64,000 nucleotides of DNA, taken from contig JAGTXO010000009.1 in NCBI GenBank assembly GCA_019448385.1, positions 682,001-746,000 of the forward strand, in the 5' to 3' direction. The DNA is from Diacronema lutheri. Its lineage: Eukaryota; Haptophyta; Pavlovophyceae; Pavlovales; Pavlovaceae. Shown here piece after piece: positions 36,554 through 46,875 of the stretch. Within the stretch, counting starts at the first letter, position 1. The number at the start of each line of letters is the position of its first letter. Below the pieces are notes generated by a model. The model saw only the letters and a list, made by a program, of their open reading frames with translations. It was not told the DNA's origin and did not search any database. The position numbers were made by a program, and so were the translations under genes.

Positions 36554-37769
36554 ACGCAGGCTGTGACGCAAAGCGCGCCAGGTGCGTTGCGTTGCACCGC
36601 ACCGCCGGCCCCGCGCAGCTGCGCTCGATGCCCAGGAAGATGCTCTCGTTGTGCATCTCGCGCAGCTCGCGCGCACGCTGCACGACGAGCGAGGAGCCGA
36701 ATCGCCCGTCGACGAGCGCGGCGGGCCGCAAGCCCGCGCAGCCGAGCGGCTTCTCGAGGTACCGAAGCACGTAGTGCGCCGAGCCAGACAGGTAGCGGCT
36801 CGCGGATCCCCGCAGCGCGCACGCCATCGTCGTCGCCCAGCGCGCGGGCAGCACAAAAAGGTGGTCGCATGCCGTGCGCCACCTGCCGTTCGCCTCGATG
36901 GGGTCGAGCCACGGCACGTTGACCGAGCGCCAGTCGAGCACGTGTGACGTGAGCGGCACAAAGTGCTGCACGTCAAAGCGCAGCAGTACGAAGACCTCCT
37001 CCGAGCTGTCGCCCTGCACACCCTCGCCGGACGGTGCTGCAACGGACGTCTCGACGGCGTCGGACAGCGCGGCGGACGCGCGCTCGAGCTCGGGGGCAGG
37101 GCGCACGCGCGCGGACGCAGCACGTAAGGCCCTCGCGCTACCAGCCGCCGCCTTGGCGCGCGAGGGCACGCGTGCGCTGGCCACGCCGAGGCTGGCGGGC
37201 GGCAGGCAGCTCGCGGGCAGTTGCGGACCATGGCGCGCGAGCGGCGTGTGCGCGAGCGCCAGGAGGAGGACGCGCACGTACGAGTCGATGATCCGCGGCA
37301 GCGGCGCGCGCGAAAATTCAAAGGCCGTCGGTCGGAGCGCGGCGAGCAGCGCGGCGTCCGCCGCCGCGCAGCGCGTGCTGAAGGTGTGCACAAACACGCG
37401 CATCAGCTGCTCACCCGCGTCTGCGCGCTCCCTCGCGAGCAGCGGCGCAAAGACGGCGGCTCGCAGGTTGTGCGCCGACTGGAAGAAGTCGGAGCAGCCG
37501 CCACGCTTGGTTGAGGCGCGCGCGTAATGGCCGTGGAAGAGGAGCGAGACCGCGCGCCCTCGCCACGCCTGCTCGTTGGGCACGGCGCCGCCAGCCGCGA
37601 CGCGCTCGTACGGCAGCGAGTGCGGGACGGGTGACAGAGCGGCGCCCGACGCAACGGCAGTGTTCGAGACGCCGCCGCAGGTCACAGGGACCGTTCCGAC
37701 GCTTCGAAGCTGCACCCCCATTGACCACACCGCGAGGAACGGGCGCGCGCGCAAGGCGGACCGGCCCAT
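36534..37769 (-). CDS. Unrecognised protein, possible glycosyltransferase-like enzyme
   Basis: 411 residues, no intron. Conserved-looking stretches are LLFHGHYARASTKRGGCSDF, APLPRIIDSYVRVLLLALAH, VLLRFDVQHFVPLTSHVLDW, WRTACDHLFVLPARW and ALVDGRFGSSLVV. The RFDVQ and W...DHLFVLP arrangement reminds me of uncharacterised algal glycosyltransferase-like proteins, but I cannot name a family. The N-terminus (ALRARPFLAVWSMGVQ) is mildly hydrophobic and could be a signal anchor; a Met at 37721 is an alternative start. Its last 20 nt overlap the end of Obg on the other strand. Confidence 0.65.
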   Translation of the reverse strand: MGRSALRARPFLAVWSMGVQLRSVGTVPVTCGGVSNTAVASGAALSPVPHSLPYERVAAGGAVPNEQAWRGRAVSLLFHGHYARASTKRGGCSDFFQSAHNLRAAVFAPLLARERADAGEQLMRVFVHTFSTRCAAADAALLAALRPTAFEFSRAPLPRIIDSYVRVLLLALAHTPLARHGPQLPASCLPPASLGVASARVPSRAKAAAGSARALRAASARVRPAPELERASAALSDAVETSVAAPSGEGVQGDSSEEVFVLLRFDVQHFVPLTSHVLDWRSVNVPWLDPIEANGRWRTACDHLFVLPARWATTMACALRGSASRYLSGSAHYVLRYLEKPLGCAGLRPAALVDGRFGSSLVVQRARELREMHNESIFLGIERSCAGPAVRCNATHLARFASQPAFMWRPV

Positions 37770-37996
37770 CGACCCGCGCGAACGGTGACGATCAATGCGA
37801 CCAAACGAGCTTTGAAAGTTGAAACATGTATTAATTAGTGAATAATACTGGGGAGCAACGAAATTCGGGAAATCCAGTTACTTTTTATTTTTGTACACGT
37901 TCCGATATACTTATCATCTTTTTTGTATTCCAATACCATACCATACAGTTCTAGACGCAAAGAGTGAAAACAGCTCTCTGTGGACTATCGCTGAGC
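37770..37996. promoter_or_regulatory. AT-rich promoter and 3' spacer, 227 bp
   Basis: Lies upstream of the 36534-37769 gene and downstream of the coiled-coil gene, both minus strand. It is the most AT-rich stretch of the left half, with ATTAATTAGTGAATAAT and TTTTTATTTTTGTAC, and the doublet CCATACCATAC near 37940, a motif also seen at 52558. No gene fits. Confidence 0.5.
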
Positions 37997-40231
37997 TCAG
38001 CTGCCGTCGGACCCCGAGTCCGATCCGCTGTCCGACGGCGACCGCGTCGAGCCCGTGGACGACGATGCGCGCGCAGCTCGCGTCGCAGGCGGGCGCGGGC
38101 GCGGCGGCGCGCCGGCGTCGCTGGTCGCGTCCGAGCCCGAGCCCGAGCTGGACGGCGGCGAGCGCGACGGCAGCGGCGGGCGCGCGGTCGCGGCTGCTGC
38201 CGCGCGCCGCGCGACGGCTGCGCCCTCGTCCGAGCCGCTGCCTGAGCCGCTCGCCGAGCCGGAGCTCGACGCCGATGCGGCGCGGCGCGCCTCGGGCGCG
38301 GCGTGAGGCGGCGCGCGAGGCGGCGGCGGCTCGCGCTCGCGCGCGTCGCCGTCGCTCGGCGCTTCCGAACCGGAGCCCGACGACGACGACGACGCGCGCG
38401 GCGGCCGAGCGGGCGGGCCGCGATCGCCGCTGGCCGCGGCCGCAGCCACCGGCGGCGGCGGCGGCGCTTGGCCGGCGGCGGGCGCCGCCGGCGCGCCCAC
38501 TCGCCCGGTGCCGAGCAAAAGCGCGCGAGCGCGCGGCGACGGCTCGGTGGGCTGCGCCGTGGCGGGCGGCGCGGGCGGCGCGCTTGCGCCAACGGCAAGG
38601 CTCGGCGCCGAGCCGCCGTGCGCCCAAAAGTCGCGCGCGTCCGCCCACCACTCGTCCGCGGCCGATCCCGCCCAGCGCGCGCACGCGCCGCCCGGCGCGC
38701 CAAACGGCTCCGCGCGCGGCGCGGGCGGCGCGCACGCATCCGCGCCGCAGCGCGCGCGCGCGAGCTCGACGAGCTCCGGCTCTGCCCGGCGCTCGGCGCG
38801 CGCGCTGCGCGCTCGCTCGCGCGGCGAGCGGAGCGGCGTGGGCGCGCGCGGGCGCAGCCGAGCGAGCGCCGCGTCCACTTTGGCGACCGTGAGGCCGCCG
38901 GCCGTGACCGTCAGGTAGAGCGCGCGCGCCTCGTCGTCGAGCGCCGACGGGCCGCGCGTGCCGCGCTCGGCGCGGCGGAGCTCGTCGAGGCGCTGCGCGC
39001 GGAGCGCGTCCTCGGCGCGGTCCGCCTCGCGCAGTGCCGCCACCTCCGCCGCGACCGCCGCGCGCCGCTCGCGCCGCTCGTGCCGGCGCTGCAGCCGCGC
39101 GGCAGCGGCCACGTCGCGCTGCGCGGCCGATGCACGAAGCTGCTCCGCGTCGGCGGCGCGGACGAGCGCGGCGTCTGCGGCATGCGCCGAGGCCTCGCGC
39201 AGCCGCTCGTCCGTGGGCACGGCGCGAGATCGCCGCGCGGCCGCGGGCTGCGCGCCCTCCGCTCGCCGCTGCCGCTCGGCAGCGGCGCGCGCGAGCCCAG
39301 CGGCGCGCAGCTCGGCGGCGCCCGCAGCGTCGGCCGCGCGCAGCGCGGCGGCGGCGCGGCGCTCGCGCGCGGCGCGCGCGGCGGCACCGCGCGCAACGTC
39401 GCGTCGCTGCGCCGCGATCATCACGCCCACGTCGCGTGCCTCCTCGGCCGCGCGCAGCCGAGCGGCGAGGCGCGCGGCGGCGCGCGCGCGCTCGACGACC
39501 GTCGCGTCGGCCACCGCCGGCTCGGCGCGCGCGCGCTCGACGTGCGCCTTGTGGGCGCGCGCGATGCGCTCCGAATTGTGCCAGTACGCCTCGACATCCG
39601 CGTCCAACGCCCACGCCGCCGCCTCGCGCGCCGCCGCTTCGCGCTCGGCGCGCTCGCGCCGCGCGTGCGCCGCGCGCGCGTCGCGCACGGCGGTGCGCAG
39701 CCGCCGCAGCCGCAGCTGGCGCGCGCCCTCGTCGTCGAGCTCGCGCAGGCGCGCGTCGCGCACGGCGTCGCGCTCGGTCACGCGCGCCTCGCGCTCGCGC
39801 GCATCCGCCTCGAGCCGCGCCAGCACCGCCGCGCGCTTAGCGTCCGCCTCGAGCGCGCGCTCGCGGAGCGCGCGCAGCATCTCGACCGGGTCGGGCGGCG
39901 GGAGCGGCGGCGGCGCGGGCGGCGTGAGGCGCGGCGCGCGCTTGCGCGCGTCACCGTGCACGAGCCGGCGCATCTGCCGGCGCAGCAGCCGCAGCCGCGC
40001 GGCGTGCCGCTCCGCCTCGTGCGACGCGCGCACCGCGAGCACGTCGGGCGGCGCACCGTCGGCCGCGAGCTCATCGAGCGGCACGGGCACGAGCTGCTCG
40101 AGCTCAAAGCCCTGCAGCCGCGCGGCGAGCGCGACCGTCAGCGCGCCTAGGTCGTCGCCCACGTGCAGCGCCGGCGCCCGCACCGCTGCCGCCGCCCACG
40201 CACGCGGGCTGCCCGGCGCCCCCGACATCAT
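37997..40231 (-). CDS. Unrecognised Ala/Arg-rich coiled-coil protein with Ser-rich tail
   Basis: 744 residues from the Met at 40231, no intron. Residues about 10-130 look folded (ALTVALAARLQGFELEQLV, ERHAARLRLLRRQMRRLVHG). The middle 300 residues are Ala/Arg/Glu heptad-like sequence expected to form a long coiled coil. After a short ordered part (ALYLTVTAGGLTVAKVDAAL, WWADARDFWAHGG) the tail is proline-rich and then repeats SSSGSGS and SGSDSGSD, an acidic Ser-rich end suited to casein kinase 2. Function unknown; axonemal or centrosomal proteins often look like this. 65 bp separate its start from the divergent LRR gene. Confidence 0.68.
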   Translation of the reverse strand: MMSGAPGSPRAWAAAAVRAPALHVGDDLGALTVALAARLQGFELEQLVPVPLDELAADGAPPDVLAVRASHEAERHAARLRLLRRQMRRLVHGDARKRAPRLTPPAPPPLPPPDPVEMLRALRERALEADAKRAAVLARLEADAREREARVTERDAVRDARLRELDDEGARQLRLRRLRTAVRDARAAHARRERAEREAAAREAAAWALDADVEAYWHNSERIARAHKAHVERARAEPAVADATVVERARAAARLAARLRAAEEARDVGVMIAAQRRDVARGAAARAARERRAAAALRAADAAGAAELRAAGLARAAAERQRRAEGAQPAAARRSRAVPTDERLREASAHAADAALVRAADAEQLRASAAQRDVAAAARLQRRHERRERRAAVAAEVAALREADRAEDALRAQRLDELRRAERGTRGPSALDDEARALYLTVTAGGLTVAKVDAALARLRPRAPTPLRSPRERARSARAERRAEPELVELARARCGADACAPPAPRAEPFGAPGGACARWAGSAADEWWADARDFWAHGGSAPSLAVGASAPPAPPATAQPTEPSPRARALLLGTGRVGAPAAPAAGQAPPPPPVAAAAASGDRGPPARPPRASSSSSGSGSEAPSDGDAREREPPPPRAPPHAAPEARRAASASSSGSASGSGSGSDEGAAVARRAAAAATARPPLPSRSPPSSSGSGSDATSDAGAPPRPRPPATRAARASSSTGSTRSPSDSGSDSGSDGS

Positions 40232-40296
40232 GATGGGAACGTCCGGAGGGAGAGAGAGATGCTCCGCGCCGCGGAGCGAAGCTGCAACGGCCGAAA

Positions 40297-42771
40297 ATGG
40301 CCGCGCGCGCTCTGCCGCGCCCCGAGTTCCTCGCCGCGCAGGCGCTCGCACGCGACGCGCCGACGGGCACGCGCAAGGTGGCGCTCGCGCACCGACGCGC
40401 ACGCGCGGATGGTGTGCTCCTCCTCGCCGACTGCGCGCTCGAGCAGCTCCCCGCCGGCGTGTTTGACCTGCTCGCGACCGTCGAGCCGGGCGAGCTCGCG
40501 CTCTCGTGCTGCTCGAGCGGCGAGCTGACCAAGCTGGACGTGTCGCACAACGCGCTGCGCGAGCTCGGCGAGGACGATCTGTGGGACGCTCTGCCGTCGC
40601 TCGCTACCCTTCGCGCGCACGACAACCAGCTCGCGCGGCCGATCGACGGCGCGATCGGCCGGCTGCGCGCGCTCGAGCTGCTCGACGTGAGCGGCAACGC
40701 GCTGACCGGCGAGTTGATGCCGGCGGGGCTTGCGGCGCTCGCGGCGCTGCGCGAGCTCGACGTGAGCCGCAACGCGCTCATCGGCCTCGGCCCCGACCTG
40801 CCGCCCGGCCTCGAGGTGCTCCGCGCGTCGCGCAACCGGCTCGTGGCGCTGCCCGCGGCGCTCGGCGCGTGCGCCGCGCTGCGCGTGCTCGATGCGAGCC
40901 ACAACGAGCTGACGCACGTGGAGTTGGCGCTGGGCGCGCTCGTGCAGCTCGAGCTCTCGCACAACCGCCTCGGCACCGGGGCGTGCCGCCTCGACGGCTG
41001 CGCGAGCCTCGAGACGGTCGACGTGCGCGACAACGCGCTCCGCGCGCTGCCGAGCCTGCCGCGCGCAAGCCGCATCGTCCGGCTCTTCGCGTCGTTCAAC
41101 CGAATCGAGCGGCTGGACGGCGGCGGTGGTGGTGGCGCGCCGCTCGCCGACTGCCTCGGCGCGCCGCTCACCGAGCTGTTGCTCAACGACAACCGGCTGG
41201 CCGAGTTGCCCGCCACGCTCGCGCCGTCGCTGGTGGGCGTGCAGCGCCTCTCGCTCGCCAACAACGCGCTGCACGACCTGCCGCACGAGCTCGGGTACCT
41301 GCCGCGGCTCGCGCACGTCGCGCTTGACGGTAATCCGCTCCGCCAGATCCGCAGGCCGCTCCTGGCATCTTGCGAGGCGCTCAAGAAGCACCTGCGCTCG
41401 CGCGGGCCGCCGCCCGGCGGCGGCGCGGACGCGTACTTGCCCGCGGAGGACGACGAGGGTGGTGACGGCGGCGGCGGCGGTGGCGGCGGCAGCGGCGGCG
41501 GCACGAGTGCGCGCGCGCGCGCGGGCGCGCCAGGCTGGGAGCTCGCGCCCGCCGAGCTCACGCGCATCGTGCGCGACGCGTCCGCCGGCGGGCGCGTGCT
41601 CGACTGCGGCGGCCTCGGTCTGACCGCGCTGCCCGTCGACGCGCTTCGCCTCCTCGCCGCTGCCAAGCACGCAGCGCGCGCGCCCGCGCGCGGGGCGGAC
41701 GCGGGGCGCGCGCCGTGGGCGGACAGCCGCGACGCGCCGCCGCCCGACGAGTCGAGCGCCCTCAGCGCCGTCGTCGAACTGCGCTGCGCGCGCTCGTCCT
41801 TTGGCGCGCGCGCGCCCGCCGCCGTGCGCGCGCAGCTCGATGAACTGCTGCCACTCATGCGCTCCCTCCGCACGGTCGAGCTGGCGGGCAGCGGCCTAGA
41901 TGGGCTGGACGATGTGCGCGCGCTGCGTGCGCTGCCGGTCGAGTTTCTTCTCCTCGCGCGCAACGCGCTGCGCGCGGGCGACGTTGACGCGTTGCTCCAT
42001 GGCGCGGCCGGCGCGCCGCTCGACGGCACGCCGCTCTCGCGCTCGTTGCGCGTGCTCGACCTGTCGAGCAACCGGCTGAGCGAGATGCCCAAGGCGGCGC
42101 TCGCGCTGCCGCAGCTGCACACGCTCTCGCTCGCGCACAACACGATCCGCACGCTCCTTGGCTGCTGGCCGCCCGCCGCGCGGCACGCGCCGCCGCGCGC
42201 GCTCGCGCACCTCGACCTGTCGAGCAACGCGCTGTGCGATCTCGCCGAGCTGCCCGCCGCGCTGCTCGCGGCGGGGCCGACGATCCTCACTCTCTCGCTC
42301 GAGGGCAACGAGCTGACGCACCTGCCCCCCGCCCTTGGCCGCCTCGCATCTCTCACGTCGCTCCTTGTGGGCGCAAACCCGCAGAAGGCCGTCCGCTCGG
42401 CGGTGCTGCAGCGCGGCACGACCGCGCTCCTCGCCTTCTTGCGCGACCGCGACGGCGCGGACGGTGCGTTGGGCCCCGCCGCGTCGGACCCGCCGCCATC
42501 GCTCGCGCAACCGCCATCGCGCGCCAGCGCCGAGCCGGGCGCGCTGGACGAGCGCGCGCTCGTCGAGCCGGGCCACCCGCCAGGCGCGCGCGCGGACGAC
42601 GGATCGGTGCGCGAGCTGCGTGCCGCGCACGCCGCGCTGGTCGCGCAGCTCGACGGCGCGACCGGCGGGCCGGCGCTGACTGAGGCACGTCGCTTTGCGC
42701 TCAAGAAGGACGCGGCGCGCGCACGTGCGGCGCTCATCCGGATGGAGCGTGCCGTGCAGCAGCACGCCTAG
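40297..42771 (+). CDS. LRRC40-like leucine-rich repeat protein
   Basis: 824 residues, no intron. Tandem LRRs of the LxxLxLSxNxLxxLP type fill residues 30-365 and 440-720 (LTKLDVSHNALREL, LRELDVSRNALIGL, LRVLDASHNELTHV, VLDLSSNRLSEMP, LSLEGNELTHLP). Each half closes with the cap seen in LRRC40: LDGNPLRQIRRPLLASCEAL and GANPQKAVRSAVLQRG. This two-block layout with caps supports LRRC40 over generic LRR proteins. A Gly/Asp-rich spacer separates the blocks and a C-terminal helical tail (LRAAHAALVAQLDGA) is added. Role of LRRC40 is poorly known. Confidence 0.82.
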   Translation: MAARALPRPEFLAAQALARDAPTGTRKVALAHRRARADGVLLLADCALEQLPAGVFDLLATVEPGELALSCCSSGELTKLDVSHNALRELGEDDLWDALPSLATLRAHDNQLARPIDGAIGRLRALELLDVSGNALTGELMPAGLAALAALRELDVSRNALIGLGPDLPPGLEVLRASRNRLVALPAALGACAALRVLDASHNELTHVELALGALVQLELSHNRLGTGACRLDGCASLETVDVRDNALRALPSLPRASRIVRLFASFNRIERLDGGGGGGAPLADCLGAPLTELLLNDNRLAELPATLAPSLVGVQRLSLANNALHDLPHELGYLPRLAHVALDGNPLRQIRRPLLASCEALKKHLRSRGPPPGGGADAYLPAEDDEGGDGGGGGGGGSGGGTSARARAGAPGWELAPAELTRIVRDASAGGRVLDCGGLGLTALPVDALRLLAAAKHAARAPARGADAGRAPWADSRDAPPPDESSALSAVVELRCARSSFGARAPAAVRAQLDELLPLMRSLRTVELAGSGLDGLDDVRALRALPVEFLLLARNALRAGDVDALLHGAAGAPLDGTPLSRSLRVLDLSSNRLSEMPKAALALPQLHTLSLAHNTIRTLLGCWPPAARHAPPRALAHLDLSSNALCDLAELPAALLAAGPTILTLSLEGNELTHLPPALGRLASLTSLLVGANPQKAVRSAVLQRGTTALLAFLRDRDGADGALGPAASDPPPSLAQPPSRASAEPGALDERALVEPGHPPGARADDGSVRELRAAHAALVAQLDGATGGPALTEARRFALKKDAARARAALIRMERAVQQHA

Positions 42772-42888
42772 AGCGATGGTCGATGTACGGATGCCAGCAT
42801 GATTCAGGCCAGCAGAGCTCAGCAAGTGCTGTGCGCGGCGTATGCAGCTGCACGTGCTGCACGTGCCTGCCCATGCTGCGCCATGTGC

Positions 42889-45800
42889 TCAAGGCGTGCG
42901 TGCACGAGAGTGCGCGCCATCGCGCTGCGCGCCCCACGGGGTGGCGGCCGACGGGCGCGTGAGGCATGGCGCTCCGCTGGTGGCGATGGGTCCATGCGCG
43001 AGGGCATGGCGCGTGCGCTTGCACAGCGTCGCAGGGTCCGTCGCACACACGCCGCCCGCAACGCACGAGCTGCGCTCTGCGCAGCTGCAGCCGGGCGACG
43101 TGAAAGGCTCGGGCGTAGCGAGCTCGGACGAGCCCGAGTGCGCGCGGCTCAGCTGCGGCGGCGTTTCCGCCGCGCCGTCGGGCATCGCGACGCCGCGCGG
43201 CGCGCCGTCGTCCGCCTTCGCCGTTGCGCCGGCGGATGCGCCGGCGGGCGCGGAGCCGAGCACGAGGAGCGTGGCGACGGTCTCGTCGACCCACGCACAC
43301 GCGCGCGCGGCCTTTGGGCCCAGGCTCGCAGCGAGCAGCGCGAGCTCGGAGCCCGGCGCGCTTTGCGCCGCGCCGCGCGCGCGACCCTCGTAGCCGTCCC
43401 GCTGGCGTGCGCCACAGCCGTGCGCGCCTCCCGCCGCGCAGCCGTCGAACGGCGCAAAAAAGTCGCGCGTTGCGGCTGTGCGCGCGGCGACGAGGCAGAG
43501 GCGCTCGATGCGGCCTTGCGGAGACGCGCGCGCCGCGAGCGCGCGGAGGGGCGGGCGGAGGGACGCGGCTGCACGTCAGCGCGGCGCACACGCGCGCGAG
43601 GAGGGGGGAGGGGGGGGGGGGGAATTTTGGGGGGAGGTGGCGCACCTGCCGCCGCCAGGAGCCGATCCGCGTGCGCACGGTCGCCGACGGCGTGCGCGTG
43701 CGTGGCCGCGGCCCCAAAGGCCGCCGCCGCCGGGCGCAAGACGGGCAGCCGCAGCGCGTGGCACTGCGGCGCGGGCGGCGGCGCGGGGCGAGGCGCGCGC
43801 CGCGCCTGAGCGCGGGCGTGTGCGCGGCGCGCGCGGCGCGCGCGCGCAGGAGGCCGATCACGGCGCGCGGCGGCAACGCATCGCACCTCGCGCGCAAGCA
43901 GCCGCTGCCGCTGCTCGTGCGCGCCGCGCCGCCGCTCGCCGCCTGGCGCGCTCGCGCGCGCGCGCTCGCCGTCGCGCAGCCGAAGGCTGAGCTGGTGCAG
44001 CCGCCACACGCGCAGCAGCAGCGCGCACTCGACCGACGCTGCGAGCGCGCCCGCATCGTCGTGCGTGGCGAGCTGCGCGCGCACGACCGCCCACACGCCG
44101 CACCGCTCGTCGACGCTCGCCGGCGGTGGCCGCGGCGGCCGCTGCGCCGCGCCGCCCTCGAGCACGTCAGTCTCGCACTGCAGCGCGCGCTCGGCCGCGC
44201 CTGAGAGCGCGGCGAGCGCGTCCGCCGCGCGCCGCGCGCGCGCGCAGAGCGCGCGCTCGGCGGCCTCGGCGGCGGCGGCGCTCGGCGGCGGCTCGTGCGG
44301 CCAGGCGAGCGAGCCGTCGAGCGCGTCGCACAGCGCGCTCGCCAGCGCGACGTACGCACCGCGCGCGTGGGCGCGCTGCGCGCTGAGCAGCTCGCCGGCG
44401 TCGTGCGCGCACTCGCCCGGCGCGCAGCCGCTGCCGTCGGCGCTGACGAGGCACAGCGCGCAGCCGTCGTCGGCGTCGGCGGCGCTCGCCGCCGCGCGTC
44501 CCCGCGCCGTGCTCGCCGCGCCCTCGTCGGCGTCAGCGCGCAGCGCAACGGCCATCGCCTGCAGCATCGGCGTCGCCGCCTCGGCCTCGCACGCGCCGCA
44601 CCGGCCGTGCGCGCACAGCCTGTGCGCCCACGCGACGCGCGCGTTGCGCGCGCGCTGCGCTCCGCGCGCGGCGCTCGCGGCGGCGTGCAGCAGCGCGCTC
44701 GCCGGCGTGGGTGTTGTGGGCGGCTCGGCCGCGCCGCCGTCGGCGTGCGCGCGCCGAGGCGCGCCGAGCGTGCCCTCGACGGCCGCGCACGACCCGCGCG
44801 GCGACGGCGTGCGCACGGCCTCGCGCGGCAACAGTCGCGCGACGGCGGACGATGGCGTCAACCCCGCCGAAGGGCGGCTGCTCGGCGAGAGGCCGCGCCG
44901 CGCCATGCGGCGCGCACGCGCATCGCGCCGAGCGTCGTCGTCGTCGCCGAGCGCGAGCGGCCGCGCGGCGCGCGGGTGGCGCGCCGCCGGCCGCGCGCGC
45001 GCGCGCGACGTGGCCGCCGCGCGCAGCCGCTGCTGCCGCACGACGACGCTTTCCCACCCGCTCGCCTGCCCCGCGGCACGCAGCGCACGCGGCGCCGGGT
45101 CGGAGGGCTCGAGGCAGGCGCGCGGCGAGCGCACGGCGCACGCGTCGGCCATCCTGGGCGCCTCGGCGCGCAGCCGCGCGCGCGCCTCGCGCCTAAGCCG
45201 GCTGAGCAGCGCGGGCTGCAGGTGCAGCGCGCAGAGCGGCAGCCGATCGGCCGCGTGCGCCTGGCGTGGGAGGCAGAGTGTGCCATACTGCGAAACGTCG
45301 CCCAGCGGCTGCACGACGAGCGTGCAGCCGCGCACCAGCGCGGGTGGTGGCGGCGACGCGCGCCGCCCGTCCTCGCCGCCGCGCTCGGGTCGCGCGCTCG
45401 CGCCCTGCGCCCAGCTCCAGCGCAGCCTGTGCGCCCCCGCCGCGTTCGCGCCGAGCGGCAGCAGCGCGCGCTCGCACGCGGGCACGAGCGCGCGCACGGG
45501 TTGTGGGACGCTCGCCGTGCGCGATGGCGCGCTCAGCGCGCGGTGTCGCGGTGGCGCGAGCGCGCGCAGTCGATCGGAGCAGCAGCAGCAGCAGCCGCTG
45601 CCGGCGGCGCAGTGCGCGCGCAGCAGCAGCGCGTGCGCTTCGCTGCCGTTGCGCAGCGCGAGCTCACAGCCGGCGGGCGCGACCCACTCACCCTCCGACT
45701 CCCACGGCGTCAGCGTGAGCTCGAAGCGCGCGCACGCCGCCGCGCGCAACGAGGCGAGCCACTCGGCATGCGCCGCAGCCGCACGCGCGTCGAGGTGCCT

Positions 45801-46709
45801 GCCCACCTCCGCGCAGCTTGAGAGGCGCGCGTTGGCGAGGTCGCGCAGCCGGAGCAGCTCACACCCGAGGGCGCACCGACGCGTCGCGAGCTCGGTGCTC
45901 TCGGGCGAAAGCGGCAGCGCCGTGCATTGGCGCTCGCGCGCGCACCGGCGCAGGTGCAGCTGCACGTGCGGCACGTCGGCCGATTCGACCAGCCACAGCG
46001 CGACGGGCGCGTAGCTCAGCAGCCGAGCGCCACGCGCCGCTGGGCGGACGTCAACGTCGGCGCGGCTGAGCGCGAGCACGCACACGGCCGCAACGCCGTC
46101 GCGCGCGCCGCTCGCGCCGAGGTCAACCCAGCGCCAATCGAGCGGCGGCTCGGCGGGCAACGGCCGCTCAAAGCGCACGAGCGCGCGCGCGATCGCGTCG
46201 GCGGAGACGCCAGCTGAGGGGACGGCGGCCGCCATCGCGAGCAGCCGCGGGACCGCGCGCAGCCACACGTGCGCGGACGGGCATGGCGGGCCGCAACGCA
46301 GCTTCCAGTTGAGGACGTCAACCCACAGCGACAGCACCTCCGCGCGCCGGCACGCCTCGAGATGCACGCTCAGCCCGAGCGGCGCAGACGGCGCGAGCAG
46401 CCGCGCGAAAGGCTGCGCGCAGTCAGGGTCGCACGACGCGTCGGCCGTGCCACCGAGCGCGCGCGCGGGCCGAGCGTCGACCAGCGCTTGCGCCGCGGCT
46501 TCGAGCAGCCGAGCCTGCCGCCGGATCGTCGCGGCCTGTAAGGCCGCGGTGCGCACGGCGAGGGCCGCGACCGACGCGAGGGCCCACGGGCTGCACGACG
46601 GGTCCCGGCGGCGGCGCGCGGCGAGGACGATGAGCCAGGCGGTGCGGCAGCGCGCGAGCAGGCGAAAAACGTCTCGCGCCGACGCTGCCGCCCCGAGCGG
46701 GCCGTGCAT
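42889..46709 (-). CDS. Large unrecognised Cys-rich protein
   Basis: Exons 46709-43887, 43763-43646 and 43568-42889 give 1206 residues. The frame changes across the second intron: splicing leads into the frame reading IERLCLVAARTAATRDFFAP, then AWVDETVATLLVLGSAP, ending at 42889. Without splicing the original frame reads into Arg-rich junk. The first 500 residues seem globular and rich in Cys, Trp and Leu (RAEVLSLWVDVLNWKLRCG, PVALWLVESADVPHVQLHL). Near residues 700-780 are Cys/His clusters (LCAHGRCGACE, CALCLVSADGSGCAPGECAH) that could bind zinc. Intron 1 is 123 nt. Intron 2 is only 77 nt, with a 14-C pyrimidine run in the transcript. No family recognised. Confidence 0.68.
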
Positions 46710-46875
46710 GCGCTCGGCCCCTCCGGCCAGTGCAGCCGAGCGGCAGAAGCGCGATGGCCAACGTTTTTGAACTCACGACCGAAACTTTTCATTGCAAAAC
46801 ACTTAAAAATGTGCATGTAGCTCACGGCGAACACGAAGTCCAAGCTGCTTTGGACTTCGTGACGCTCGTACACAC
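46710..46875. promoter_or_regulatory. Divergent promoter with a perfect 12-bp inverted repeat
   Basis: 166 bp between the Cys-rich unknown (-) and the JmjC gene (+). It contains AT-rich sequence (GAAACTTTTCATTGC, ACTTAAAAATG) and the inverted repeat CACGAAGTCCAA / TTGGACTTCGTG at 46832-46861 with a 6-nt loop, ending 14 nt before the JmjC ATG. The repeat could be a binding site or a hairpin in the 5' untranslated region. Confidence 0.6.

Noticed and set aside
35231-37393. A 720-codon minus-strand frame across Obg
   Set aside because: It overlaps the Obg motifs on the other strand and shows no protein-like features beyond Ala/Arg composition.
38303-40150. Long plus-strand frame opposite the coiled-coil gene
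   Set aside because: Arg-rich shadow of the minus-strand coding sequence; the coiled-coil frame explains the codon pattern better.
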